Shown: positions 20,489-29,910 of the stretch, in pieces
Layout: the number at the start of each line of letters is the position of its first letter
How positions within the stretch are numbered: position 1 is the stretch's first letter
DNA from: Amphritea japonica ATCC BAA-1530
GTDB lineage: Bacteria > Pseudomonadota > Gammaproteobacteria > Pseudomonadales > Balneatricaceae
DNA length: 64,000 bases
Assembly (NCBI RefSeq): GCF_016592435.1
Contig: NZ_AP014545.1
Span: forward strand, 3,604,693-3,668,692
Direction of reading: 5' to 3'
The notes under the pieces: generated by a model
Told to the model about the DNA's origin: nothing
Seen by the model: only the letters and a program-made list of their open reading frames with translations
Databases searched by the model: none
Translations under genes and position numbers: made by a program

Positions 20489-20901
20489 CACATCACCGTC
20501 CGTTTAACAATGGTGGTAGCAACCGGCAATTTAGCCGATGCCAAGTTGAATGCCTCAATTGCCAGCTCATCAGGCACACCGCTCATTTCGAACAGCACTT
20601 TGCCTGGCTTGATCTGGGCAACCCAGTATTCAACACTACCTTTACCCTTACCCATACGTACTTCAAGTGGCTTACCTGTAATCGGCTTGTCCGGGAACAC
20701 GCGAATCCAGATTTTACCACCACGCTTTACGTGACGAGTCATGGTACGACGAGCAGCCTCGATCTGACGAGCAGTGATACGGCCACGGCCAGTAGCTTTC
20801 AGTGCAATTTCACCAAAACTAACAGCACTACCGCGCTCTGCAAGTCCGCGATTGCGGCCCTTCATTACTTTACGGAACTTAAGTCTCTTAGGTTGCAGCA
20901 T
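20488..20901 (-). CDS. rplP: 50S ribosomal protein L16
   Basis: 137 residues, [19 protein letters not shown] start, with [23 protein letters not shown] in the middle; the second arginine-rich part carries the residues near the A-site tRNA and the PMGKGKG-like loop reads [12 protein letters not shown]. One-base stop/start overlap with rpmC. Confidence 0.99.
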   Translation of the reverse strand: MLQPKRLKFRKVMKGRNRGLAERGSAVSFGEIALKATGRGRITARQIEAARRTMTRHVKRGGKIWIRVFPDKPITGKPLEVRMGKGKGSVEYWVAQIKPGKVLFEMSGVPDELAIEAFNLASAKLPVATTIVKRTVM

Positions 20902-20913
20902 TGATAATTACCC

Positions 20914-21600
20914 CTACTTTGAACCTTTCTTCTTAGGTTGAGCATTCTTCTGAGCGCGTACTTCTTCAATACCACCCAGAATCTCACCTTTGAAGATCCA
21001 GACTTTAATACCAAGCACACCATAAGTGGTATGCGCCTCATAAGTACCGTAATCGATATCAGCACGCAGGGTGTGCAATGGCACACGACCTTCGCGGTAC
21101 CATTCTGAACGTGCAATCTCTGCACCGCCCAAACGGCCACCTACCTGAATCTTGATACCCTGAGCACCCTGGCGCATAGCATTCTGTACAGAACGCTTCA
21201 TAGCACGGCGGAACATCACACGACGTTCCAGCTGACTCGCTACGCTTTGAGCAACCAGTTTAGCATCCAGATCTGGCTTACGGATTTCTTCGATGTTGAT
21301 GTGAACCGGAACACCCATCATTTTAGAGATAGCGTTACGCAGTTTTTCTACATCTTCACCTTTTTTACCAATTACAATGCCTGGACGGGCAGTGTAAATG
21401 GTGATTTTTGCATTCTGTGCAGGACGCTCGATTTCGATGCGGCTCACAGACGCTGCTTTCAACTGACCTTCAAGGTACTCACGTACCTTAAGATCGTTCA
21501 GCAGCTTACTTGCGTATTCGTTCTTGTCTGCATACCACACCGAAGTGTGATCTTTAACAATCCCAAGACGAATACCTGTTGGATGTACCTTCTGACCCAT
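20914..21600 (-). CDS. rpsC: 30S ribosomal protein S3
   Basis: 228 residues beginning [20 protein letters not shown]. It has a KH domain with the [11 protein letters not shown] loop (about residues 78-88) and a C-terminal domain ending in a lysine-rich tail (PKKKGSK). Helps form the mRNA entry tunnel. Gaps of 11-12 bp on both sides. Confidence 0.99.
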   Translation of the reverse strand: MGQKVHPTGIRLGIVKDHTSVWYADKNEYASKLLNDLKVREYLEGQLKAASVSRIEIERPAQNAKITIYTARPGIVIGKKGEDVEKLRNAISKMMGVPVHINIEEIRKPDLDAKLVAQSVASQLERRVMFRRAMKRSVQNAMRQGAQGIKIQVGGRLGGAEIARSEWYREGRVPLHTLRADIDYGTYEAHTTYGVLGIKVWIFKGEILGGIEEVRAQKNAQPKKKGSK

Positions 21601-21611
21601 CGTGGTATCTC

Positions 21612-21944
21612 CTAGCAGTCAGCTACCTTAACGGTGATGTGGGAGGTGCGCTTCAAAATACGGTCAGCGCGACCCTTCGCACGCGGTCTAATGCGCTTCA
21701 TTGTCATGCCTTCATCGACGAAGACTTCAGAAACGCGCAGCTCATCAATATCAGCACCTTCGTTATGCTCTGCGTTAGCAATAGCAGACTCGAGTACCTT
21801 CTTAACAAGGACCGCACCTTTTTGAGGGCTGAAAGCCAGAATATTCAGGGCTTCACCCACCGCCATTCCGCGGATTTGATCGGCAACCAAACGCGCTTTC
21901 TGAGCGGAGATATGGGCGCCTTTGTGCTTAGCGGCTACTTCCAT
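21612..21944 (-). CDS. rplV: 50S ribosomal protein L22
   Basis: 110 residues with [11 protein letters not shown] near residue 18 and the beta-hairpin [21 protein letters not shown] that lines the exit tunnel, where macrolide-resistance changes arise in other bacteria. No deletion is seen in that loop. Confidence 0.99.
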   Translation of the reverse strand: MEVAAKHKGAHISAQKARLVADQIRGMAVGEALNILAFSPQKGAVLVKKVLESAIANAEHNEGADIDELRVSEVFVDEGMTMKRIRPRAKGRADRILKRTSHITVKVADC

Positions 21945-21959
21945 TTTCTTAACTCCCGA

Positions 21960-22235
21960 TTAGCGTTTAGCTTTCTTGTCTGCTGCATGACCCTTATACG
22001 TACGGGTAGCAGAAAACTCGCCTAATTTATGACCAACCATATCTTCGGTGATGAACACCGGAACGTGCTGACGGCCATTATGAACTGCAATCGTTAGTCC
22101 TACAAAGTTTGGAAAAACTGTAGAACGACGAGACCAAGTTTTGATCGGACGACGATCATTGGCCTCAACTGCAGCTTCTACCTTTTTCAACAGGTGAAGG
22201 TCGATAAAAGGACCTTTCTTCAGTGAACGTGGCAC
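21960..22235 (-). CDS. rpsS: 30S ribosomal protein S19
   Basis: 91 residues, [15 protein letters not shown] to ADKKAKR, read from a GTG start at 22235; no ATG is available in frame at a fitting place. Contains [16 protein letters not shown] and [23 protein letters not shown]. 15 bp after rplB. Confidence 0.98.
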   Translation of the reverse strand: MPRSLKKGPFIDLHLLKKVEAAVEANDRRPIKTWSRRSTVFPNFVGLTIAVHNGRQHVPVFITEDMVGHKLGEFSATRTYKGHAADKKAKR

Positions 22236-22250
22236 AGCTGTATCCTCTGA

Positions 22251-23078
22251 TTATTTCGCTTGACGACGGCGTACGATCATCTTATCGGTACGCTTATTCT
22301 TACGAGTTTTCTTACCTTTAGTCGGAACACCCCATGGCGTCACAGGATGACGACCACCAGACGTACGACCTTCACCACCACCATGTGGATGGTCAACCGG
22401 GTTCATCGCTACACCACGAACGGTAGGACGAACACCACGCCAGCGAGTAGCACCAGCTTTACCCAGACGACGCAGGGAATGCTCGGAGTTACCAACTTCA
22501 CCTAGTGTTGCGCAGCAATCAACCAACACTTTACGCATTTCGCCGGAACGAAGACGTAGTGTTGCGTGAGCACCTTCACGTGCAACCAACTGAGCGGAAG
22601 TACCAGCAGAACGTGCAATTTGAGCACCCTTACCTGGCTTCATTTCGATACAGTGGATGACGCTACCAACAGGAATGTTACGCAGTGGCAGGCAGTTACC
22701 TGGTTTAATGTCAGCAGCCTGACCAGATATCAGAGTATCACCAGCTTTAACACCCTTAGGGGCGATAATGTAGCGACGCTCACCGTCAGCATACATCAGC
22801 AGCGCGATGTGTGCAGAGCGGTTTGGATCATATTCCAGACGCTCAACGGTAGCAGGGATATCTAGCTTGTTGCGACGGAAATCGATAACACGGTAATGTT
22901 GCTTATGACCGCCACCAATGTGACGAGTCGTAATGCGACCATAGGTGTTACGACCACCGGTTTTGCTTTTCTTCTCGACCAGAGCAGCGTGTGGCTTACC
23001 CTTATGCAGATCAGGATTAGTCACCCGAACTACGTGACGGCGTCCAGCAGAGGTCGGTTTAGATTTGATTATAGCCAT
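22251..23078 (-). CDS. rplB: 50S ribosomal protein L2
   Basis: 275 residues from the ATG at 23078, giving [14 protein letters not shown] with AGGGG upstream; the frame stays open 20 codons further back but that stretch overlaps the rplW end and is rejected. Has the [16 protein letters not shown] motif near residue 220-235 that carries the conserved histidine by the peptidyl-transferase centre. Confidence 0.98.
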   Translation of the reverse strand: MAIIKSKPTSAGRRHVVRVTNPDLHKGKPHAALVEKKSKTGGRNTYGRITTRHIGGGHKQHYRVIDFRRNKLDIPATVERLEYDPNRSAHIALLMYADGERRYIIAPKGVKAGDTLISGQAADIKPGNCLPLRNIPVGSVIHCIEMKPGKGAQIARSAGTSAQLVAREGAHATLRLRSGEMRKVLVDCCATLGEVGNSEHSLRRLGKAGATRWRGVRPTVRGVAMNPVDHPHGGGEGRTSGGRHPVTPWGVPTKGKKTRKNKRTDKMIVRRRQAK

Positions 23079-23092
23079 TCTTGTAACCCCTC

Positions 23093-23389
23093 TTATTCGC
23101 CATCGATGAAGTCGATGTCGTGTCCGTCTGCCAGGCAAACATATGCCTTGCGTACGTCAGAGCGCTTACCCATACCGCGCTGTGTGCGCTTGGTTTTGCC
23201 CTTAACGTTGACGACGTTCACGCCTGTTACTTTAACGTCAAACAACTGCTCGACAGCCTTTTTGATCTCAGGCTTAGTCGCATCAGTTGCAACGCGGAAT
23301 ACTACCTGCTGAGAACCTTCAGCAACGATAGTTGCTTTCTCAGAGATGTGCGGCCCTAGCAGCACTTGATAGATGCGTCCTTCGTTCAT
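23093..23389 (-). CDS. rplW: 50S ribosomal protein L23
   Basis: 98 residues, [21 protein letters not shown]23 is the exit-tunnel docking site for trigger factor and SRP. The start overlaps the rplD stop by four bases (ATGA). Confidence 0.98.
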   Translation of the reverse strand: MNEGRIYQVLLGPHISEKATIVAEGSQQVVFRVATDATKPEIKKAVEQLFDVKVTGVNVVNVKGKTKRTQRGMGKRSDVRKAYVCLADGHDIDFIDGE

Positions 23390-23991
23390 GACAACGCCTC
23401 CTCAATCTTCTTGAGAGCAGCAACGGTCACTACAACCTTCTCAAAGCCAACAAGGCTAACAGGGTCGATACCGGCAGCATCACGTACATCAACGTGTGGT
23501 ACGTTGCGTGCAGCCAGATACAGATTCTGCTCTACGTCTTCTGTCACAACCAGCGCGTTTGCCAGCTCAAGCTCATTTAGCTTGGCAACAAACTGCTTAG
23601 TCTTAGGTGCGTCAACCTGGAAGTTTTCAACAACAACCAGACGCTCCTGACGTACCAGCTCAGACAAGATGCAACGCATCGCAGCGCGATACATTTTCTT
23701 GTTAACTTTTTGAGCATGGTCACGTGGCTGAGCAGCGAATGTTACGCCACCAGTACGCCACAGAGGACTACGAATAGTACCAGCACGTGCACGGCCAGTA
23801 CCTTTTTGACGCCATGGCTTAGCACCACCACCGCTTACAGCGGCGCGGTTCTTCTGAGCCTTGGTGCCTTGACGACCACCGGCCAGGTATGCCGTAACAA
23901 CCTGATGAACCAGTGATTCATTGAATTCTTTACCAAATGCCAGATCGGAAACTTCTACGCTTCCTCCAGCTCCTGCAAGATTCAGATTCAT
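23386..23991 (-). CDS. rplD: 50S ribosomal protein L4
   Basis: 201 residues with the extended loop [21 protein letters not shown] (about residues 50-70) that reaches the tunnel constriction. In E. coli L4 also represses the S10 operon through a long leader. Here the S10 leader is only about 60 nt, so that mechanism may be absent. Confidence 0.98.
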   Translation of the reverse strand: MNLNLAGAGGSVEVSDLAFGKEFNESLVHQVVTAYLAGGRQGTKAQKNRAAVSGGGAKPWRQKGTGRARAGTIRSPLWRTGGVTFAAQPRDHAQKVNKKMYRAAMRCILSELVRQERLVVVENFQVDAPKTKQFVAKLNELELANALVVTEDVEQNLYLAARNVPHVDVRDAAGIDPVSLVGFEKVVVTVAALKKIEEALS

Positions 23992-24002
23992 TTCAAACCC
24001 CC

Positions 24003-24641
24003 TCAGGCACCAGCTTTAACAGCTGATTTTACGATTACGTCGCCACCGGTAGCTCCAGGTACAGCACCCTTTACTAACAGCAGATTGCGCTCGGTATCGA
24101 TGCGAACAACTTCCAGGGATTGAACGGTTACACGTTCAGCACCCATATGCCCTGCCATCTTCTTACCTTTCCACACACGACCAGGAGTCTGACACTGACC
24201 AATAGAACCAGGAGCACGATGAGAAAGTGAGTTACCGTGAGTCGCATCCTGCATGGAGAAGTTCCAGCGCTTAATTCCGCCCTGAAAACCTTTACCTTTG
24301 GATTGACCGGTTACATCAATTTTCTGACCCGCTTCAAAGCGTTCAACAGTCAGTTGATCACCAACATTTACTTCTTCGTCACCTGACAGACGGAACTCCC
24401 ACAAACCACGACCTGCTTCGGTCTCTGCTTTCGCAAAGTGACCTGCAGCGGCCTTAGTAACGCGGCTAGCACGACGAGAACCTACAGTTACCTGCACAGC
24501 AGTATAACCATCAGTTTCTTCGGTCTTAACCTGTGTTACGCGGTTCGGTTCCACCTCGATGACAGTGACTGGCACTGACACGCCGTCTTCTGTGAAGACA
24601 CGAGTCATACCTGCTTTACGTCCGATTAAAGATACAGACAT
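24003..24641 (-). CDS. rplC: 50S ribosomal protein L3
   Basis: 212 residues, [16 protein letters not shown] start, with the W-finger region [20 protein letters not shown] near 150 and GKKMAGHMG. Assembly initiator near the peptidyl-transferase centre. 103 bp after rpsJ. Confidence 0.99.
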   Translation of the reverse strand: MSVSLIGRKAGMTRVFTEDGVSVPVTVIEVEPNRVTQVKTEETDGYTAVQVTVGSRRASRVTKAAAGHFAKAETEAGRGLWEFRLSGDEEVNVGDQLTVERFEAGQKIDVTGQSKGKGFQGGIKRWNFSMQDATHGNSLSHRAPGSIGQCQTPGRVWKGKKMAGHMGAERVTVQSLEVVRIDTERNLLLVKGAVPGATGGDVIVKSAVKAGA

Positions 24642-24712
24642 TTTATAAACCTCACATTGCCAGTTGTGTACGGGGCTAAAACCCGCTATGGCTGCCTAAA
24701 AGGCATTCCACA

Positions 24713-24732
24713 CGTAGATTATCTAATCTACG
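24713..24732 (-). repeat. 8-bp hairpin between rpsJ and rplC
   Basis: A perfect inverted repeat CGTAGATT/AATCTACG with a 4-nt loop, 13 bp downstream of the rpsJ stop. No T-tract. It lies next to the 20-bp palindrome at 24742-24761. Confidence 0.6.
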
Positions 24733-24741
24733 CAGTCGTCT

Positions 24742-24761
24742 AAATTAGCCTAGGCTAATTT
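24742..24761. repeat. 20-bp perfect palindrome over the rpsJ stop codon
   Basis: AAATTAGCCTAGGCTAATTT is its own reverse complement and contains the TAA of rpsJ at 24747-24745 together with the last codons. In RNA it could form a hairpin or dimerise. Confidence 0.7.
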
Positions 24762-25056
24762 GCACTTCAACACCCGCTGCAAGATCTAGCTTCATCAAAG
24801 CATCAACAGTTTTTTCTGTTGGCTCAACGATATCTAGAACACGTTTATGAGTACGGATCTCATACTGATCACGTGCGTCTTTATTCACGTGAGGAGAGAC
24901 CAGAACTGTAAAACGTTCTTTGCGAGTAGGAAGTGGGATCGGACCATGCACCTGAGCACCTGTCCGCTTAGCAGTCTCAACGATCTCCTGAGCGGAAGAG
25001 TCAATCAGGCGATGATCAAAAGCCTTTAGACGGATTCTGATTTTCTGGTTTTGCAT
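24745..25056 (-). CDS. rpsJ: 30S ribosomal protein S10 / NusE
   Basis: 103 residues, [19 protein letters not shown] to EVQISLG, exactly E. coli length. Ribosomal protein that also pairs with NusB in antitermination and with NusG. First gene of the S10 operon, about 60 nt behind its own promoter. Confidence 0.99.
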   Translation of the reverse strand: MQNQKIRIRLKAFDHRLIDSSAQEIVETAKRTGAQVHGPIPLPTRKERFTVLVSPHVNKDARDQYEIRTHKRVLDIVEPTEKTVDALMKLDLAAGVEVQISLG

Positions 25057-25101
25057 TTGAATACAATTCCTAGAATATTAAATTCGGCTTTCGCCACCTA
25101 A

Positions 25102-25117
25102 CCCCATTTAACGGGGT
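25102..25117 (-). promoter_or_regulatory. Short hairpin in the rpsJ leader
   Basis: CCCCGTTAAATGGGG forms a 4-bp GC stem close to the predicted transcription start. It is the only clear structure in the short leader. Confidence 0.35.
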
Positions 25118-25122
25118 AGCGC

Positions 25123-25151
25123 ATTCTACTTACCCTATACCCCCAAGTCAA
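25123..25151 (-). promoter_or_regulatory. Promoter of the S10 operon
   Basis: Minus strand -35 TTGACT (25151-25146), 17-bp spacer, -10 TAGAAT (25128-25123), followed by a GCGC discriminator typical of stringent promoters. Start expected near 25116. Confidence 0.87.
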
Positions 25152-25388
25152 GCCTGTATCGGTCACGAATTAAACAGCCTGCTTTTCAGAAACTTATACC
25201 TAGTGAAGCCAACGCAGCACAAAACACATAAAGAGCCTTAATGGAGGGTTTAAAACAGGCAAAAACCTCTACTCCCCGCTCAGCATGACCGCAAACTCAA
25301 GAGCAAAACCCGGGCATATCGTAGCAGGCCAAACTGCGCAATATCGACACAATCCTATTGCTACCTGCCAACACCCGCCGCCCACAAA
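25152..25388. other. Intergenic region upstream of the S10 promoter
   Basis: About 240 bp between the tuf1 terminator and the S10 promoter with no gene or repeat that I can support. UP-element or Fis-type sites could be here, but none is obvious. Confidence 0.5.
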
Positions 25389-25418
25389 CAAAAAAAGGCC
25401 CCCGAAGGAGCCTTTTTT
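25389..25418 (-). terminator. Intrinsic terminator of the str operon (after tuf1)
   Basis: Minus strand AAAAAAGGCTCC and GGGGCCTTTTTT pair around a TTCG tetraloop and end in a T-run, 15 bp past the tuf1 stop. It separates the str and S10 transcription units. Confidence 0.9.
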
Positions 25419-25432
25419 AACATCATCGAAGA

Positions 25433-26656
25433 TTATTCGATGATTTTAGATACAACGCCTGCACCAACAGTACGACCGCCTTCACGGATCGCAAAACGCA
25501 GACCTTCTTCCATCGCGATTGGGTTGATCAGGGTAACATCCATCTTGATGTTATCACCTGGCATTACCATCTCAACGCCTTCTGGAAGCTCACAAGCACC
25601 GGTGATGTCAGTTGTACGGAAGTAGAACTGTGGACGGTAGCCCTTGAAGAATGGAGTGTGACGACCACCCTCATCTTTGGACAGTACGTATACTTCACCT
25701 TCGAAACGAGTATGAGGAGTGATAGAACCCGGCTTAGCCAGAACCTGACCACGCTCAACGTCTTCACGCTTAGTACCACGCAACAGCGCACCAACGTTCT
25801 CGCCTGCACGACCTTCGTCAAGCAGCTTACGGAACATCTCAACACCAGTACAAGTAGTAGTGGTAGTATCTTTAATACCAACGATTTCGATCTCTTCGCC
25901 AGTCTTAACGATACCACGCTCTACACGACCCGTTACTACAGTACCACGACCGGAGATAGAGAATACGTCCTCGATAGGCATCAGGAATGGCTGATCGATT
26001 GCACGCTCTGGCTGTGGGATATAAGAATCCAACGCTTCTACCAGCTTCTTAACAGCAGTAGTACCCAGCTCGTTATCGTCCTGGCCATTCAGCGCCATCA
26101 ATGCAGAACCTGCAATAATTGGCGTGTCATCACCTGGGAATTCGTACTGGTCCAGTAGCTCACGCAACTCCATTTCAACCAGTTCCAGCATCTCTTCGTA
26201 TTCTTCAGAGTCAACGCCGCCACAATCTTCAGCCAGCAGGTCAGCTTTGTTCAGGAATACAACGATGTAAGGTACGCCAACCTGACGAGACAACAGGATG
26301 TGCTCACGAGTCTGTGGCATAGGACCATCAGTCGCGCCACATACCAGAATAGCGCCGTCCATCTGTGCAGCACCGGTGATCATGTTCTTCACATAGTCAG
26401 CGTGTCCTGGGCAGTCAACGTGTGCGTAATGACGCTCAGTAGAGTCATACTCAACGTGAGACGTTGCGATAGTGATACCACGCTCACGCTCTTCTGGTGC
26501 GTTGTCGATACCGTCGAATGCTACCGCAGTACCACCGAAAACTTCAGCACAAACACGTGTCAGTGCTGCCGTCAGAGTTGTTTTACCGTGGTCAACGTGG
26601 CCGATTGTACCAACGTTAACGTGCGGTTTATTACGTTCAAACTGTTCTTTAGCCAC
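25433..26656 (-). CDS. tuf: Elongation factor Tu (copy 1)
   Basis: 407 residues. Delivers aminoacyl-tRNA to the ribosome as a GTPase. G motifs: GHVDHGKT at 19-26, DCPGH at 81-85, NKAD at 136-139, SAL in G5. After NKAD there is an extra stretch of about ten residues (with a Cys-Gly-Gly) relative to E. coli and Pseudomonas. The start is GTG at 26656 with GAGG upstream; the other copy uses ATG. Last gene of the str operon, 30 bp after fusA. Over 99% identical in DNA to the copy at 41992-43215. Confidence 0.99.
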   Translation of the reverse strand: MAKEQFERNKPHVNVGTIGHVDHGKTTLTAALTRVCAEVFGGTAVAFDGIDNAPEERERGITIATSHVEYDSTERHYAHVDCPGHADYVKNMITGAAQMDGAILVCGATDGPMPQTREHILLSRQVGVPYIVVFLNKADLLAEDCGGVDSEEYEEMLELVEMELRELLDQYEFPGDDTPIIAGSALMALNGQDDNELGTTAVKKLVEALDSYIPQPERAIDQPFLMPIEDVFSISGRGTVVTGRVERGIVKTGEEIEIVGIKDTTTTTCTGVEMFRKLLDEGRAGENVGALLRGTKREDVERGQVLAKPGSITPHTRFEGEVYVLSKDEGGRHTPFFKGYRPQFYFRTTDITGACELPEGVEMVMPGDNIKMDVTLINPIAMEEGLRFAIREGGRTVGAGVVSKIIE

Positions 26657-26686
26657 GATTAATACCTCATTAATATATTGGGCAAA

Positions 26687-28777
26687 TTATCTTGCATTAA
26701 TTACTGCTTCAGCAACTCTATTTGATGCTTCTGCGTAATCAAAGAATTCCATTGAGTAGGTTGCACGACCTTGAGTAGCAGAGCGCAGGTCAGTAGCATA
26801 GCCAAACATCTCGCCCAGCGGAACCTGAGCATTGATTATCTTGCCAGCACTACTGTCTTCCATGCCCTGTACGATACCTCGACGACGATTCAGGTCACCC
26901 ATCACGTCACCCATGTAATCCTCAGGGGTTACAACTTCTACTTTCATCATCGGCTCAAGCAGACAGGGATTTGCTTCCTGTGCATACTTTTTAAGCGCCT
27001 GAGATGCGGCAATTTTAAATGCCATCTCGTTGGAGTCAACATCATGGAAGGAGCCGTCATAAAGACGTGCCTTCAGGCCAATAAGCGGATAGCCGGCTAT
27101 TACACCGTTCTTCATCTGCTCAAATACGCCTTTTTCAATCGCAGGGATGTATTCTTTAGGAATCGCACCACCCACAATCTCATTGATGAATTCAAGCCCT
27201 TCCTCATCAGATGGACTGAACTCGATGACAACATGGCCATACTGACCACGACCACCAGACTGACGAATAAACTTATGGTTTGCATCGACAGGTTGGCGGA
27301 TTTTTTCGCGATAGGCTACCTGCGGCTTACCGATGTTCGCTGCTACGCTAAATTCACGTTTCATACGATCCACCAGAATATCCAGGTGCAATTCGCCCAT
27401 ACCGGAAATAATAGTCTGGCCGGTCTCTTCGTCAGTCTCAACCCTGAAAGAAGGATCTTCTTGAGCAAGCTTGCCCAATGCGATACCCATCTTTTCCTGA
27501 TCTGCTTGAGATCGGGGCTCAACTGCTACCGAGATTACCGGCTCAGGAAACTCCATGCGCTCCAGAATGATCTTATGATCAGGTGTGCTCAGAGTATCTC
27601 CGGTAGTTACATCTTTCATACCGATCAGAGCCGCGATATCGCCTGCGCGAACCTCACTAATCTCATCCCGGTTATTTGCATGCATCTGAACCATTCGCCC
27701 AACGCGCTGCTTCTTACCTTTGACAGTGTTAATAACACTGTCACCGGAAGCCAGCACGCCGGAGTACACCCGTACAAACGTCAGGGTACCGACAAATGGG
27801 TCAGTCGCAATTTTAAACGCCAATGCCGCAAACGGAGCACTATCATCAGCTTCACGAACTGCCACGGTCTCATCATCATCCAGCACACCCTCAATCGCCT
27901 TAACTTCAATTGGCGATGGCATATACTCGATCACAGCATCCAGGACCGCCTGAACACCTTTGTTCTTAAAGGCAGAACCTGCCTGCATCAGAACAAGGTC
28001 ATTATCAAGGGTACGGCGACGCAAGCCTGCCTTGATCTCATCAACAGACAAATCACCCTCTTCAAGGTATTTATCCATTAGCTCATCGGAAGCATCAGCA
28101 GCTGCTTCGACCATCTGCTCACGCAGTTCGTCAGCTTGCTCCTGCAACTCGGCTGGAATATCTTCCAGCTCGTAAGTCATCCCCTGATCCGTTTCATTCC
28201 ACATAATGGCTTTCATACGGATCAGATCAACGACACCCCTAAACCCTTCTTCCGCACCGATCGGGAAATTGATCGGCACAGCATGTGCACCCAAGCGTTC
28301 CTTCAACTGGTCAATGACCATGAAGAAATCAGCACCGGCACGGTCCATCTTATTGACGAACACCATGCGCGGCACTTCATACTTGTTTGCCTGACGCCAC
28401 ACGGTCTCAGTTTGAGGCTGAACACCGGAAGACGCACACAACACCACAACCGCTCCATCAAGTACCCGCAGAGAACGCTCAACTTCAATAGTGAAGTCCA
28501 CGTGCCCGGGGGTATCAATGATGTTGATCCGGTGCTGTTCAAACTGTTGGCTCATGCCACTCCAAAAACAGGTGGTCGCAGCGGAGGTGATAGTGATACC
28601 ACGCTCCTGTTCCTGCTCCATCCAGTCCATGGTCGCTGCGCCATCATGCACTTCACCGATCTTATGAGACATACCGGTGTAGAACAAAACGCGTTCAGTC
28701 GTCGTGGTTTTACCTGCATCCACATGGGCAACAATACCGATATTTCGGTATCGATTAATAGGCGTTGTACGAGCCAA
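26687..28777 (-). CDS. fusA: Elongation factor G
   Basis: 696-residue translocase GTPase; motifs [13 protein letters not shown] near 17-29, DTPGHVDF near 90, NKMDR near 144. The start codon is TTG at 28777 ([14 protein letters not shown] follows), with GAGG about 8 bp ahead; no ATG or GTG is available before the conserved N-terminus. A TTG start is unusual for such a highly made protein. 30 bp after rpsG. Confidence 0.98.
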   Translation of the reverse strand: MARTTPINRYRNIGIVAHVDAGKTTTTERVLFYTGMSHKIGEVHDGAATMDWMEQEQERGITITSAATTCFWSGMSQQFEQHRINIIDTPGHVDFTIEVERSLRVLDGAVVVLCASSGVQPQTETVWRQANKYEVPRMVFVNKMDRAGADFFMVIDQLKERLGAHAVPINFPIGAEEGFRGVVDLIRMKAIMWNETDQGMTYELEDIPAELQEQADELREQMVEAAADASDELMDKYLEEGDLSVDEIKAGLRRRTLDNDLVLMQAGSAFKNKGVQAVLDAVIEYMPSPIEVKAIEGVLDDDETVAVREADDSAPFAALAFKIATDPFVGTLTFVRVYSGVLASGDSVINTVKGKKQRVGRMVQMHANNRDEISEVRAGDIAALIGMKDVTTGDTLSTPDHKIILERMEFPEPVISVAVEPRSQADQEKMGIALGKLAQEDPSFRVETDEETGQTIISGMGELHLDILVDRMKREFSVAANIGKPQVAYREKIRQPVDANHKFIRQSGGRGQYGHVVIEFSPSDEEGLEFINEIVGGAIPKEYIPAIEKGVFEQMKNGVIAGYPLIGLKARLYDGSFHDVDSNEMAFKIAASQALKKYAQEANPCLLEPMMKVEVVTPEDYMGDVMGDLNRRRGIVQGMEDSSAGKIINAQVPLGEMFGYATDLRSATQGRATYSMEFFDYAEASNRVAEAVINAR

Positions 28778-28807
28778 AACTCAATCCTCGGAACTTTATA
28801 AAAAAGC

Positions 28808-29278
28808 TTAGAAGCGGTAGTGAGCGAATGCTTTGTTCGCTTCAGCCATGCGATGAACGTCTTCACGCTTCTTCACAGCTGCACCACGACCTTCAACAGC
28901 ATCACCGATTTCACCGGCCAGACGCAGCGCCATGGATTTTTCACCACGCTTACGAGCAGAATCTACCAACCAACGCATAGCCAGCGCTACACGACGAGAT
29001 GGGCGCACTTCTACAGGCACCTGGTAAGTAGCACCACCTACACGGCGAGATTTAACCTCAACCATAGGCTGGATAGCTTCTAAAGCTTTGTTAAATGCTT
29101 CAATTGGATCTTCGTCAGTACGCTGGGCAATTGTATCCAGCGCGCCGTAAACGATCTTCTCAGCAACAGATTTCTTACCACTGATCATCAGGTGGTTAGT
29201 AAATTTTGCCAGTGTAATGTTACCGAACTTAGGATCCGGCAGGATTTCACGTTTTGCCGCAACTCTTCTTCTTGGCAT
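28808..29278 (-). CDS. rpsG: 30S ribosomal protein S7
   Basis: 156 residues, [19 protein letters not shown], with the beta-hairpin region and the E. coli K12-like short C-terminus. Primary binder of the 16S 3' major domain. In E. coli it represses the str operon by binding between rpsL and rpsG; the 142-bp gap upstream here is large enough to hold such a site. Confidence 0.99.
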   Translation of the reverse strand: MPRRRVAAKREILPDPKFGNITLAKFTNHLMISGKKSVAEKIVYGALDTIAQRTDEDPIEAFNKALEAIQPMVEVKSRRVGGATYQVPVEVRPSRRVALAMRWLVDSARKRGEKSMALRLAGEIGDAVEGRGAAVKKREDVHRMAEANKAFAHYRF

Positions 29279-29420
29279 GATAAGCCCCTTAATCTAGGTC
29301 TTCAGGTTATTTCAGGAATTGATACCTGACCTTACTCTTATTGCTTGCGGTCTAGCTCTAGTTGTATAGCCGGCTGTTTGCACAACCGTAGCCTGACTTC
29401 TGTCGCTGTCCCGTAAACTA
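29279..29420 (-). promoter_or_regulatory. rpsL-rpsG intercistronic region (possible S7 autoregulatory site)
   Basis: 142 bp in an otherwise tight operon. E. coli S7 controls its own translation from the equivalent gap. I see several short complementary segments but cannot fix a fold by eye, so this is an inference from position. Confidence 0.4.
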
Positions 29421-29795
29421 TTAAGACTTAGGACGCTTGGTACCGTACTTAGAACGACCCTGTTTACGGTCGTTAACGCCACTGGTATCCAGTGCGCCAC
29501 GTACTGTGTGGTAACGAACACCCGGCAAGTCTTTTACACGACCACCACGGATCAGAACAACAGAGTGCTCCTGCAGGTTATGACCTTCACCACCGATGTA
29601 GGAAGTAACCTCAAATCCGTTAGTAAGACGAACACGACATACTTTACGTAATGCTGAGTTCGGTTTCTTAGGGGTTGTAGTATAGACGCGGGTACAAACG
29701 CCACGACGTTGAGGACAAGCCTGCAGTGCAGGTACATCACTCTTGGTCGCTTTGCGCTTGCGCGGCTGTCGTACCAACTGGTTAATAGTTGCCAT
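29421..29795 (-). CDS. rpsL: 30S ribosomal protein S12
   Basis: 124 residues, [15 protein letters not shown], with [21 protein letters not shown] carrying the decoding-site lysine (K43 region) and [21 protein letters not shown]. No streptomycin-resistance change at the PKKPNSA or GVRYHTVRG loops is visible. First gene of the str operon. Confidence 0.99.
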   Translation of the reverse strand: MATINQLVRQPRKRKATKSDVPALQACPQRRGVCTRVYTTTPKKPNSALRKVCRVRLTNGFEVTSYIGGEGHNLQEHSVVLIRGGRVKDLPGVRYHTVRGALDTSGVNDRKQGRSKYGTKRPKS

Positions 29796-29825
29796 TAAGC
29801 AAACTCCACGCTTTATTTAAGCACC

Positions 29826-29853
29826 AAAAAAACAGGATTTATTTCACTCCTGT
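29826..29853 (-). terminator. Terminator-like hairpin in the rpsL leader
   Basis: Minus strand ACAGGA/TCCTGT with a 10-nt loop, followed directly by seven T. It lies downstream of the predicted str promoter start and 30 bp before rpsL, so it could end rpoBC read-through or attenuate the str transcript. The stem is only 6 bp, so strength is uncertain. Confidence 0.6.
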
Positions 29854-29859
29854 ACGAAA

Positions 29860-29887
29860 GGGCCGAGATTGTACTCAATCTCGGCCC
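29860..29887 (-). terminator. 11-bp hairpin after rpoC
   Basis: Perfect stem GGGCCGAGATT/AATCTCGGCCC with a 6-nt loop, 23 bp past the rpoC stop, followed by only TTTC. The weak T-tract suggests pausing, 3'-end protection, or joint action with the next hairpin. Confidence 0.7.
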
Positions 29888-29897
29888 ATCAGGTCAA
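29868..29897 (-). promoter_or_regulatory. Promoter of the str operon, overlapping the rpoC hairpin
   Basis: -35 TTGACC (29897-29892), 18-bp spacer, -10 TACAAT (29873-29868). The -10 sits at the loop of the rpoC hairpin. The start would fall near 29861, giving a leader of about 65 nt to rpsL. Confidence 0.65.
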
Positions 29898-29910
29898 TAT
29901 TCGACCAGAT

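Noticed and set aside
23079..23138. 20-codon N-terminal extension of rplB
   Set aside because: Overlaps the end of rplW; L2 starts at [10 protein letters not shown] with AGGGG upstream.
26771..28081. 436-codon open frame antisense to fusA
   Set aside because: Lies wholly within an essential, clearly coding gene; composition is not protein-like.
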